A DNA stretch of 64,000 nt from Phycomyces blakesleeanus NRRL 1555(-) (lineage: Eukaryota > Mucoromycota > Mucoromycetes > Mucorales > Phycomycetaceae): positions 938,984 through 1,002,983 of the forward strand of contig NW_017265150.1 in assembly GCF_001638985.1 (NCBI RefSeq), read 5' to 3'. Positions within the stretch are counted from its first letter, which is position 1, and each line of letters starts with the position of its first letter. Below, in pieces: positions 46,401 to 55,773 of this stretch. The position numbers and the translations under genes are program-made. The notes beneath the pieces are model-generated. The model was not told the origin of the DNA. It ran no database searches and saw only the letters and a list, made by a program, of their open reading frames with translations.

Positions 46401-46713
46401 GCCTCTCAAAAGAAAGCCATTGCCAATGGTCTTGCACCATGTACATGGGTGCCACTGGACAACAATTAAAGTGAAGCCTCATGTACATCGGTCCTGGCCT
46501 GAGGTAAATGCGCTGTATTTTGATACTATCTGTAGAGGGAGTATCATTGACTGCTTTTCCACAAGTTGGAATCATTGGGGTCAGTTCCCAAAGAACAAGT
46601 CTTATCTTTTACCCTCCACTACTACAGCTACTACAATTACTACTACTGCCACTAAATCTCCTACAAATTCTCCCGTAAATTCTTCCAATATTATTGACCT
46701 CACACATATATAA
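43418..46713 (+). pseudogene. MULE transposase fused to OTU cysteine protease, near-intact
   Basis: Exon 1 (43418-45443): FAR1-like zinc-binding N-terminus (CSKAGVYCAKC, HCHNHP), MULE DDE core (VDATYKTN, VTDKCKALMNAL, CDWHMINN) and a SWIM finger (CNCRVKVVFGLSCRH). A frameshift in an A run near 44450 separates the core from the SWIM part. Small exons follow (45510-45588, 45651-45710, 45788-45832, 45899 onward), all GT-AG. The frame reaches ...ALPAQID then TAA at 46024, and continues in the same frame as an OTU domain with DGWCGFRVF (Asp/Cys) and HHVHGCHWTTIKV (His). Two lesions thus break an otherwise continuous ~1000-residue protein. The OTU part may be a deubiquitinase-like accessory of the transposase. 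Confidence 0.85.
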
Positions 46714-47626
46714 CTTATCTATCTTTCTATCTTTTAATATACTTTACTCCTATTTTTTCTTTAATTTTTTAACAAACACAACTGCACCCAGTCTGTCTTT
46801 AATTTTAATGTTACATGTAAAACCCAGATACGAATATTATTGGCATCCAACTAATTGGAAGACTATATAATTGGCTTTTATTTTTTGGAGTACAAAGTCT
46901 GTGCATTTATAAGCAATCTGATTAAGATCTTCATCCAATTACAGACGTGAATTTTACCATAAAAGATGTAAAACAGAAATTATGCATAGCTTTTGATAGA
47001 TTTCTGTCTTAATTCAAACGCTAAAGCTTGAATATTTTGCCGTATTGCTGAAAAAATATGTACATCTCTATATCCAAAATTTGAAGTTAATTTATTATGT
47101 TTTGGTTGAATAAACAAGCAAAATATACACTTTTTTTCACGTTTTTAACCATTCAAGATAGATTGTTTTTGCTAATAAATATCTTTTCTACATAATAATA
47201 TGGTCTAAAACTTTTACTGAAACGTTTTTTTACTATTTTCTATTGATATAAAGCACTTGCAAGTGATTTTTATTAATATTTTCAAATTGTTGTTTTTTTG
47301 TTCAATCTTTCACAAATGAAATGTACAGAACTTTTGTAATTCACTCATTAAACGTGATTCAAAAAATATTACAAAACAAACAAATACTCACTTTATGCAG
47401 AAAAAATCAACGAAACCAACCATCTTACTCTCATATTTCTATCTATTTTTTTGAACGAGTTATGAATTTTTTAAAAATAAATAAAAATGAAAATGAAAAG
47501 TTACGGACAAATGTTCTTCCACTTTTGCATGATTTTTCTTAGTGAATAAAGACAAGTGATTATACTGGATGGGGACAGGGGGGTGACTGGTTTTTGGGGG
47601 ACAGGGTGTTACACACAGAAATGATA
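46714..47626. other. MULE 3' region, no gene
   Basis: AT-rich DNA after the OTU domain, ending in the G-rich subterminal repeat (47571-47612). The small frames here show no recognisable protein. Confidence 0.5.
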
Positions 47627-47875
47627 CTGTTTTTTGAATATGAGTTTGCGTTGAGATAAAAATTAATTTGCGCTGACATTAAAAGAATATTTACGTCAAG
47701 GTAAAAATAGTATTGCGTTGCTTAGTGATAAATTTTGCGCCAAGAGATTAGAAAAAAAAATATAAAATAACCTAATACTTGCTTCATGATGTTAAAGTCT
47801 CAGTGAGCATTCAGAGTGCGTCTGTTGAAAGCCACACTCCTACTGACTATTTTAAAGATTTCTTTCCTCATTCAA
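47627..47875 (+). repeat. Composite element, left inverted arm
   Basis: About 98% identical to the reverse complement of 53522-53772. The outer 140 bp contain about five spaced copies of a ~21-bp motif resembling TTTGCGTTGAGATAAAAA, candidate transposase-binding sites. Confidence 0.9.
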
Positions 47876-49243
47876 ACATTTCTGGAAAAATGACATTGAA
47901 TGCTTAATCCATCCTTCACAATCTTTTTTTGTTACTTTTCCAGCCGATTCACATATACGATCTGTGAGACGATCATCTGTTGTCAATGGTGTTCTTCTAA
48001 CACCAGCTTTTACTTTTGACCAAAATTCCTCAATTGGATTCAAGAAAGGAGAATATGGCGGCAAATATATGCACTTATGTCCTCGTTCTTTGATCAATGC
48101 TTTGATTACTTTTGGCTTATGAATAGGTGCATTATCCATAACAATATACTGCCCCTTTATATTATTTTTATCTAGTGTATCCATTACGTTGTTTAGATAA
48201 GCCAAAAAGTGCTCAGTTCTTGTCCCAACTTTGCCATTTATTTTTACTTCCTTACCATCTGCCCTTCTTTTTTTAGAAGAAGCTGATTCTGGTTTTTTAA
48301 CTCCAATATTTATGATACCTGCTTGAGAAATTGTACCTAAAATTATAAATGTTACACCTTTTCCAGTTGGTACAGTGCCCTTTGCAGGTGTGCCTTTTAA
48401 TGAGCGGCCGTGGTTTCTTTGTGTATGCAAATTGAAACCTGCTTCATCAATAAAAACACAATTCTTAGAAAAATTCATATCTGCATCACTCTTATATTAT
48501 TCAACAATCGCTTTTCGTAATGCTATTACTCTGTCAGAATTTCTTGCTGCTGGTATTTTTTCAAGTTTCTTTAACGTAATACTATGCTTATGTACTAAAT
48601 GTTTGTGGATGGCAGAAATAGAGATTTTCAAACCCTCAAATTTCTCACAAAGTTTTAACTTTAACTCATCTAATATAGCAGTGGTATTCTTTTCGATATA
48701 GTCAACTAGAAATTTAGAATGCTCCTCAGTCAACTTATTACGAGGTCTTCCACGAGGTTTAGAATAAGATCCTGGAAGTCGTCTCTCAGGATCATTGTTA
48801 TAAGTTTTAACGTAATTCTGGGCAGTGCGTACATTAATCCCAGTGGCTAAAGCTGCAGCTTTTGTCGTGAATCCTTCTTCGATTATTAAGTCGAAGAGTT
48901 TCTCAACTTGTTTAGGAGTATATTTTCTATAAGAACCTCTTGTTTTAATATTCAAAGCCGTATGTCTTTTTCTCAATGGCATTGACTCTGCAAAGAGAAA
49001 AGCATCTCCAAAAAAATCTTCATTCTCTTTCTCTATTAAATCTACTTCCATATATTCACGTACATATGATAGAGAATCATTCCCAATTCGTCTTATTTTC
49101 TCCATCCATTCTTCACTCAAACTGAAATGCTCAATTCCCATTTCTTCCTGCTTGTCATCTTCCATATAATTGTCAGATGAAGTGTCCATATCGTTATCTG
49201 AAATAATTTCACTATTAGTAATAAATTCACTAACGCTTTGCAT
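47852..49243 (-). pseudogene. DD34E transposase, one nonsense codon
   Basis: Two frames in the same phase (49243-48497 and down to 47852) separated by a single TAA at 48494-48496. It is homologous to the 510-aa protein at 18011: RGSYRKYTPKQ and a helix-turn-helix (AALATGINVRTAQNYVK), a second DNA-binding block, then FIDEAGFNLH, VMDNAPIH and NPIEEFW with 34 residues between the last two catalytic acids. About 463 codons in all. Its stop lies inside the left inverted arm. The 5' flank (49301-49385) carries a shortened version of the arm sequence. Confidence 0.9.
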
Positions 49244-49599
49244 GTTTGTTCTAATATTTAAACTAAATAAAAGAAAAAAGGAGTCGAAACCTTTACGATA
49301 TTTTAGGTTATTTTATATATTTTTTTTCTAATCTCTTGGCGCAAAACTATTTTTATCTTGACGTACAGGATTTTTCCTCGTTTTAGGCGGTCCATTTTTT
49401 TCAACATGGCGCTGGTTTTTTATAATTTGCTGCCCAAATGCTTTTTACTTAGTGGCTAACAACCCCAGCTGTAGCAATTCTTTTGTAGCATGGAAAGAAA
49501 AACTAGACAAAAAGCTGGTTATTTTTTTAATGATAAAGAATAAATGATGATTTTAAAAACAAAAGTAACTATAACATTTTTCTTCAAGGATACAACAAA

Positions 49600-49835
49600 G
49601 AAAATAAAACATTGCATGACGTATCCATCCTTCACAATCTTTAGCAGTAACTAAGTATGCTGACTGAACAATACGAGGTGTCAAAGGACTATTTGTTGAC
49701 AAGATCTATTGTTCCACACCGGCCTTCAACTTGGACCAAAATTCCTCTATGGGACTCAACATTAGTGAATAAGGAGGAAGGTATATTGCTGATAAAATTG
49801 TAGATTTTTGGCAATCAATCGCTCCACGAGACTTA
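49600..49835 (-). pseudogene. Fragment of another DD34E transposase (C-terminal)
   Basis: Minus strand reads AIYLPPYSLMLSPIEEFWSK, then after a stop RIVQSAYLVTAKDCEGWIRH, matching the C-terminal end of the neighbouring transposase. No 5' half is present. A remnant of a related element inside the composite. Confidence 0.75.
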
Positions 49836-50925
49836 TACGTTTTGTAAACGTAACTCATACTGTGTAAAAAGTATAACACCATGTAGATACATAGTATAGA
49901 GGTTTCAGAATGATCATATTACATAATAATAATGGCAGTCAGTAAGCTCCTGGTTTAATGAGTCTGGTGTATTAAAAATTCTTGGAAATTTATTGTATGC
50001 TCTCTGGAACAAGCATCTGCTATTACTGTTTAAAAAGCAATAATAAACTGTTGTTATAATAAAATGTGGGTATGAATAAAAGAAGATAACAACATGAAAC
50101 TATACATATATTCTTCATAACAACGAATGAAAACTTGCCAGTGACCACAGCATATTATATTATCACCACGGATAACGGCAAATTCTTTCCTTATTGATAT
50201 GCATATTACACATTCCAATACCACACCTAATCTCGATCCAAATGAAAAAGTCAAGTAATACATAAAATTACAGTCAACAATACTTCCAATAGCTTGAACC
50301 TTGAACGATTTGAAAAGGTACATTTTGATATAGTAATTTTAAAAAAGATTTATTACTATAATATAAACAATAGAGAGGTGAAGAAATGCTAGTACACTCA
50401 AATATAACAGTTTGTAATAAGACAGGAAAAGGGATATGACGTTGGAGAGTGGAGAAAGTAGATAAAAGTAATAAGACCATCAAGAACAGTAACCAACTGT
50501 GAGGAATTTTGTAAGTCATCACTGCTTTGTCTATAAAAAAAAAGAAAAAAAATAAGTTCAACATATCGTTATACACTGCTTCCTCCACCTCATATGAGAA
50601 CCCAAGCCAATGATGTTCATCCAAAGACTACTACTGCAATGGTTGGTATCATGGTGTTCATCCAAAGGACTACTACTACAAGCATCTTGTTTGCTGAGGT
50701 GGTTAGGAAGCCAAAAGTGTGTCAAAAAATAAAGAAAAAGAATAAAGACTTATCAAAAATAGTGGCATTATAGAATTCTTCGAGGTACTCATTGCTTTCG
50801 CCTATAATAGAAAAAGAAAAAAAAAGTTAAATATACGGTTGTTTTATAAGAGAAATCGAGTCAAAAAGTATGGTAATAAAGCTGCAATAAATAGGATCAA
50901 GACAAGGTATGAGTGGGGTGGTAGT
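49836..50925. other. AT-rich stretch with no supported gene
   Basis: Contains two near-identical GTTCATCCAAAG-ACTACTACT segments (about 50610-50685) and several splice-like signals on the minus strand. I could not assemble a convincing gene. Confidence 0.4.
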
Positions 50926-51123
50926 TCAAGCCAGACTTGGATATGATGCCGTGGGAATGGGGATGTAGGTGTGGTTGGGGATGAAGTTGGTGTAGTGGGT
51001 AGGGTTTTCTTTCACCCAATCTTCAAAGGCAAAATTGTTATCAAATATTTCTTCTACAACAGATGTAGAAAAGTTTGGAAGAACACAGATGAGGTACCCA
51101 AGGTCATCAGATGTAGAGGCCAT
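50926..51123 (-). CDS. Small open frame, possible first exon, unknown
   Basis: 65 codons from an ATG (MASTSDDLGYLICVLPNFST...), acidic with a Pro/Tyr-rich end (YIPIPTASYPSLA). Amino-acid composition looks protein-like and it is preceded by an AT-rich leader, but there is no homology I recognise. It may be the first exon of a minus-strand gene running through 50500-50900, where possible acceptors occur, or chance. Confidence 0.22.
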   Translation of the reverse strand: MASTSDDLGYLICVLPNFSTSVVEEIFDNNFAFEDWVKENPTHYTNFIPNHTYIPIPTASYPSLA

Positions 51124-51288
51124 GATAATGATAATAAAAAAAATTATAACAAGTCGTGAACTAAAAAGTATAGGAGACTTTTATTAATAACTGATATGAC
51201 TGAGGATTCAGAGTGAGGATGATGTAGTTTTTCCTAATAACCAAATTCAAGCCAGTCGAATCCTTTTTTCCCACAGCGCGTTCAATTA

Positions 51289-51507
51289 CAGTATTTCCAC
51301 TGTCAATTGGACATATTTTTGAAAATGTTGGTCAGATTTTTGAACTCAATTGTTCACTTGTTTGAATAACAATTGGTCAAAAAATGACCAAAATCACTGC
51401 TTAAATCCTCAAAAAGTGACCAATTGGTATTCAAACAAGTGACTAATTGAGTTCAAAAATCTGACTGACATTTTCAAAAATATGTTCAATTGACAGTGGA
51501 AATACTG
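51289..51507. mobile_element. Palindromic MITE (219 bp) with TA duplication
   Basis: Arms of about 90 bp start CAGTATTTCCACTGTCAATT and fold around a ~30-nt centre. TA flanks each end (51287-51288 and 51508-51509). The ends differ from those of the surrounding DD34E elements, so its mobilising transposase is not obvious here. Confidence 0.88.
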
Positions 51508-51698
51508 TACTTGTTTTGATTGCTTTCGTAAAACTCCCTTTGCTCTTTGAAATCCTTTCACTACTACTACTACTACAGTCAATGCCAGGCAAATGAAAGC
51601 GCACTCCCAATGATGCACAATGGTGTCTCAACAATTCCAACACTCTTACGGTCAAGAATTTTGTCATTGAATTTGGTCTCACCGATCGACAATACACA

Positions 51699-52628
51699 GT
51701 GACAAGATACCAAAACATTTTGAGTGCACACTTTAGTAGAGACAGAAGAGAAAATCTTCTTCAAGATTTGGATGGATGGAAGAAGTCTCTTGATGCAAAG
51801 ATTTTTTGGAAAGAACAAGCAAGAAAACAAATAGTAGCTGAAACTCGTGTAAGATGCTCAGCTTTTGTTGATTCAATAATTCACGAAGAAGGTCCACAAG
51901 GATCATCAATCAACAACGATGACAGCAATAATAATGTTGAAAGCAGCAGTAGCAGCAGCACCAACAATCGTGATCGTGGTACCAACATCAATAATTCTGA
52001 TGATAGCAACCATAATGATCGTAGTATCAGCGAACGTAATCACAGCAGTAGCAACAGCAATATTAATAGTAACAATGAAAGTAATAGTAACAGTAACAAT
52101 GGTAATACTGGTAGTTGTAACAATAATAGTGGCAGTAATACAAGCAATAATAATAATAGTAGTAGTTCAGAAAGCAGTAATCCGGGTACATTAACACCAA
52201 CCAAAATACATACCCCATTCATCATTAAACACGTCAATGTCACTGACACATTTAAACAATACCAAGAATACATTTCATCACACTACCCAACATTTACAAT
52301 TGAAAAAGATCTACAAGAAATCATGGCAATGGCTAATATCTTGTTCTTGGCACCCGATGACCATAGTGATTGCAAAAAAAAAATATTCCAATTGTCCAAC
52401 CTTGACTTGATGTGCACAGAAATGTTACAAGAATTAAAAATTCTCGATACCCAAGAAAACAAAGAATTATTTAACGACGACGAATTTATCAAGGTTACAA
52501 GGATTATCAATGAAGTTGCTGAGAAAACGAAAACCATCAGAACGGCCAAATTGGAGCTACTCACATTGGCGGCTTCCATGGAAGGTGGTAATAAAGGAAG
52601 CGTAGTTAAAGGAGTAGCAAACTTGTAA
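51699..52628 (+). CDS. Asn/Ser-rich protein of unknown function (composite cargo)
   Basis: A 309-codon open frame from ATG at 51699. Residues 1-65 are charged and helical (WKKSLDAKIFWKEQARKQ). About 70-165 is a low-complexity Asn/Ser/Asp tract. Residues 170-309 are again protein-like (FKQYQEYISSHYPTFTIEKD, IINEVAEKTKTIRTAKLELL). It lies upstream of, and in the same direction as, the nuclease-like remnant at 52640-53350. The two may be one gene, because the frame ends within a GTAAGT donor-like site, but no acceptor gives the right phase. Not a transposon protein I recognise, so it may be captured host sequence. Confidence 0.5.
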   Translation: MTRYQNILSAHFSRDRRENLLQDLDGWKKSLDAKIFWKEQARKQIVAETRVRCSAFVDSIIHEEGPQGSSINNDDSNNNVESSSSSSTNNRDRGTNINNSDDSNHNDRSISERNHSSSNSNINSNNESNSNSNNGNTGSCNNNSGSNTSNNNNSSSSESSNPGTLTPTKIHTPFIIKHVNVTDTFKQYQEYISSHYPTFTIEKDLQEIMAMANILFLAPDDHSDCKKKIFQLSNLDLMCTEMLQELKILDTQENKELFNDDEFIKVTRIINEVAEKTKTIRTAKLELLTLAASMEGGNKGSVVKGVANL

Positions 52629-52639
52629 GTGTTGATATG

Positions 52640-53350
52640 GGAGTCATTGAACTGTGTGTCTGTGTGCGCTTCGTAGCTACTGCTCACTGTACTGGTTTAT
52701 ATATTAGATTAACAAAGTTGTCAAGAGTCGAGATCCTCAACATGGATAAATTGGGAGAAGTCGAACTACAAACAACATATTATGATGCCTTGTTATCCGA
52801 GCTTATTGCCGATCAAGATAAGAATGTTGCATTATGATGGCCAAATAAATCAACAGATGAGGAGCAAACTGATATACGTTCTGATGCAATTGTTTCAATG
52901 ATCATGCAACACAACTTTGGCCACCCTGTTGGTTTCGGAGAAGTAAAGCCTGGCAACAGTTCTACAACAAAACATTCAGTATCACTCGATGTCTTACACT
53001 TAGGAATTGCTTCAAAAAGGGCAATTGACAAGTGGAAACTGAACTCGTGCTTTGGATTCATGATCAATGGATTTGATCTAACATTCTTTATTACAAAAAA
53101 ACAACACGAAAATTGCTACACAATGCTGGAAATTGCGCAGTTCACTTATGCTTCGTCCTTATTGAACCTACATTCTTTTGTATCAATAATGAACTTGAAC
53201 AAGCTGACAAAAGTCGGGCGATGTTTCTGGAATGAATGTCATGCTACTAATGTTACGCGAGATGATGAAGCTGGTGCTATGGCAAATGATGACGCTGGTG
53301 TTGTCCCAGTATCCAAATTATATGCACTGATCAGCAGGACTTGCAACTGA
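52640..53350 (+). pseudogene. Candidate PD-(D/E)XK-like protein, one nonsense codon
   Basis: Open from about 52640 to a TGA at 52834 (...LSELIADQDKNVAL), then in the same frame onward to 53350. It contains RSDAIVSMIMQHNFG followed by VGFGEVKPG: an Asp and a downstream E-x-K spaced as in PD-(D/E)XK nuclease folds. It continues SLDVLHLGIASKRAIDKWKL and ENCYTMLEIAQFTYASSLL. From memory of the family this resembles an uncharacterised protein expanded in Mucoromycota; the nuclease idea rests only on the motif. It is carried inside the composite element. Confidence 0.45.
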
Positions 53351-53521
53351 ACACTTGGTGCCTCGTCTAGATATTGAACTTCAGTTGATTACTACTATTC
53401 CTTTTTTTTCATTGTTATTGTCATTGACAGTAACCCTTTCTTTAAATTTTTTATTATACAATACTGCATTATATTATCATTTGTCTAGTACAACTATTCA
53501 ACTTCATCCATTCACACATTT

Positions 53522-53772
53522 AATAATGAGGAAAGAAATCTTTAAAATAGTCAGTAGGAGTGTGGCTTTCAACAGACGCACTCTGAATGCTCACTGAGAC
53601 TTTAACATCATGAAGCAAGTATTAGGTTATTTTATATTTTTTTTTTTCTAATCTCTTGGCGCAAAATTTATCACTAAGCAATGCAAAACTATTTTTACCT
53701 TGACGTAAATATTCTTTTAATGTCAGCGCAAATTAATTTTTATCTCAACGCAAACTCATATTCAAAAAACAG
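53522..53772 (-). repeat. Composite element, right inverted arm
   Basis: Inverted copy of 47627-47875. Reading inward it ends with the last codons (NEERNL, stop) of the transposase, showing it derives from the 3' end of the same transposon. Confidence 0.9.
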
Positions 53773-53895
53773 TAGATGTCTGCTGGACAAGTTAAAAGTA
53801 GTCACGCCTCTAATTATCTGCCGGACTACTCACTATAAGCTTGTGTAACACCCTGTCCCCATCATCCAAAAACCCCCTGCCCCCTAAGATTTACA

Positions 53896-53904
53896 TTTTG
53901 TATT
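53896..53904 (+). repeat. MULE target-site duplication, right copy
   Basis: TTTTGTATT, identical to 43043-43051. Confidence 0.75.
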
Positions 53905-54387
53905 TATTAGTACTGCTGATGCACACAATGCGCGGCCTTTTAAAATAAAATTGGAGAAATACAGTTGCAGAAGGGGAAAGAGAGAGATACATATGCTAGC
54001 TAAGGGAAGGTTGTTGTGTGCCAGACGTGGCACAGTGGAGATACAAATAGTAAGAGAAGAGAATTCAATAGTAAGAAAAAGATAGTCTTTATTGATTGAT
54101 ATTTTGAATGATATTTATACTATTTGTTAATTGCTAATTGCTATATAAGTGTTGAATAATGTTACTATTGAGGATAATCCCAATGATTGATATTTGGGGA
54201 TTATATAAGTGGTGTGAGAATATGATATGTTAAGATAGTTATAATAGATAGATTTAGCTACATAGGTGTTGTGACTGTTAGAGCATCTGCTCCTAACAAG
54301 GTGAGGTCATGGGATTTATGTATGGTAGTCACTGCCTTAGCTGCAACTACATTGGGGAGGAAGGGGAAGTTGTCAAAGACAAATGCC
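53905..54387. other. Spacer between MULE and CACTA-3 fragment
   Basis: AT-rich, with a GGGGAAAGAGAGAGA purine stretch and a TGTTAGAGCATCTGCTCCTA segment of retroelement-like look (54277-54297). Nothing coding is supported. Confidence 0.4.
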
Positions 54388-55150
54388 TGCTGCAAAAATG
54401 ATCCTCTTTCACACAGAGAAATTAAACCAATTATGTGTGAAATAATAGGGCAAAATTCCATCTCAGTCAGTTTTTGTGAATAAAGTATTCAAAAAAAAGT
54501 TTATGCAATATAATTGGCTAGAGAAACTTGTGTATAATTTGAAAATACACGAAACCTAAATAAATCATAGAATAAACTGCTTTATACTCCTCTTCTTTAT
54601 TGTTTAACACATATATATTTTTAAAAATGGTTCCCAACCGCAACGCAGACAACAAATACAAATGCTACTGCTCAGTGTGCAGAGTTCGATATGGAGGATA
54701 TAACACTGTATCCGCCCAGACATTAAAGCGTCATGAAAAAGCCGAGAAAATTGTAGAGATTATGCAGAACAATATCTGTATGCAATATAATTATATTTTT
54801 ATTTATTTCAGTATAGCAAAAATTAATAGAATAAATTTATTTAACTATAGAGAACGAGATAATCGAAGAGACATTTGAGGTCGAAAGCAATGAAGATACT
54901 ATAGATTATATCTTTGGTAAAGAAAACTATTTTTTTTTTGTTTTCTTGCTATTTTGGCCTAATATTAATATTTTGGCAGAATCGAATGACAATGAAGTAG
55001 AAACACCCACTCTGACCAGGGACCTACCTCTTTCTGAGTCTGATGCTGTGTTTGGTATTGAAGGCAAGGAATACACTGGAAGAAACGATTTCGACAATGA
55101 AGAATATGAAACCAATGGTGAAATGAGTGACGATGAAGGTGCGTACAGCC
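54388..55150 (+). mobile_element. CACTA-3, 5' fragment only
   Basis: The presumed left end (CTGCAAAAATGATCC at 54390) is decayed. The segment TCAGTTTTTGTGAATAAAGT (about 54465) matches TCACTTTTGTGAGTAAAGT after the CACTA-2 left end (34195). It carries the N-terminal exons of a tnp2 gene, then breaks off where the next element begins. Confidence 0.6.
54627..55150 (+). pseudogene. CACTA-3 tnp2 gene, N-terminal exons only
   Basis: ATG at 54627. Exon 1 encodes the zinc-finger-like block shared with CACTA-1 and -2 (YKCYCSVCRVRYGGY ... LKRHEKAE). A short acidic exon near 54850-54915 (ENEIIEETFEVESNED) follows, then an exon from about 54979 with LPLSESDAVFGIEGKEY, the same motif as in CACTA-1, ending at a donor (GATGAAG|GTGCGT). 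The catalytic exon is absent because another element starts at once. The exon 1 donor is uncertain. Confidence 0.7.
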
Positions 55151-55773
55151 ACTATGAATGAAATTGGTGTGGTCGTTACTAATGGTAGTGGATATGCCAC
55201 TAATTTATTTTAATTAACCAATCAAATTGGTTCTAGAGTTTGGTAAAAATATTAAAAAAAGGTGAAAAAGATAAAGTTGTATTTAAGAGCGAAATAACAT
55301 AATATAAACGTTTTTTTTTTACATTTATATCATATAGAGAGTATAGCAATTTGATTTATTTATTTTTTATTTGAAATCGTAAAACTTTTTTTTATCTCAT
55401 TGTCAAGATTGTTGTATTTTGACAATATCACTAATCAATGTAGCAGACAAACTATCTTTCCCACTAATTTACCGAAAGTGCGGGATTTAAATTGATTTTT
55501 TTTATATTTTATTTTGCTCAAATTTTTACTTTGCATTTTTTTCCTTTTCAACATAAATGAACATCATCTTGAAGTTATTTTTTAAGATGATAGTGAATCT
55601 CTATAGCTACTTTATACATCTAATTTACATGACTTGCTCTCTATTTTATTTTTACCTGTTTTAATTTGCTAAAATAAAAGTATATTTTAATTATCGAAAA
55701 AACAAAAAGTTATTTTTTATTATTTATGGAAATATCAAAGAGAAAAAGATAAAAAAATGTGTATAAAGGGTAT

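Larger units (their letters stand above)
47627..53772. mobile_element. Composite DD34E element with 250-bp inverted ends (6146 bp)
   Basis: Outer ends CTGTTTTTTGAATATGAG match in inverted orientation over about 250 bp (47627-47875 and 53522-53772). TA flanks each end (47625-47626 and 53773-53774). The left end belongs to a nearly full DD34E transposon (transposase 47852-49243). The right arm is a 250-bp copy of that transposon's 3' end, including the last six codons of the transposase. Between them lie a transposase fragment, a MITE and a non-transposon reading frame. It sits in the MULE right end. Confidence 0.82.
43052..53895 (+). mobile_element. MULE (Mutator-like element) with OTU domain, interrupted
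   Basis: G-rich terminal inverted repeats: left CAGCGATCTTAGGGGACGGG, right (reverse complement) TGTAAATCTTAGGGGGCAGG, both continuing GGGTTTTTGG. The 9-bp duplication TTTTGTATT flanks both ends, the usual Mutator length. A second, subterminal inverted pair around ACAGGGTGTTACA lies at 47600 and 53840. Without the 6146-bp composite inserted at TA (47625), the element is about 4.7 kb. Confidence 0.82.

Noticed and set aside
43418..46713. The MULE and OTU parts as two separate genes
   Set aside because: The OTU segment follows the TAA at 46024 in the same frame with no ATG or promoter-like gap, so a broken fusion is simpler.
47560..47626. The G-rich block at 47571-47612 as the MULE right terminus
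   Set aside because: The true end with ATCTTAGGGG-type sequence and the 9-bp duplication lies at 53895. The 47571 block pairs with 53840-53870 as a subterminal repeat.
51919..52273. Hydrophobic repeat-rich frames opposite and beside the Asn/Ser tract
   Set aside because: Frame shadows of the AAT/AGC triplet-rich region of the 51699-52628 frame.
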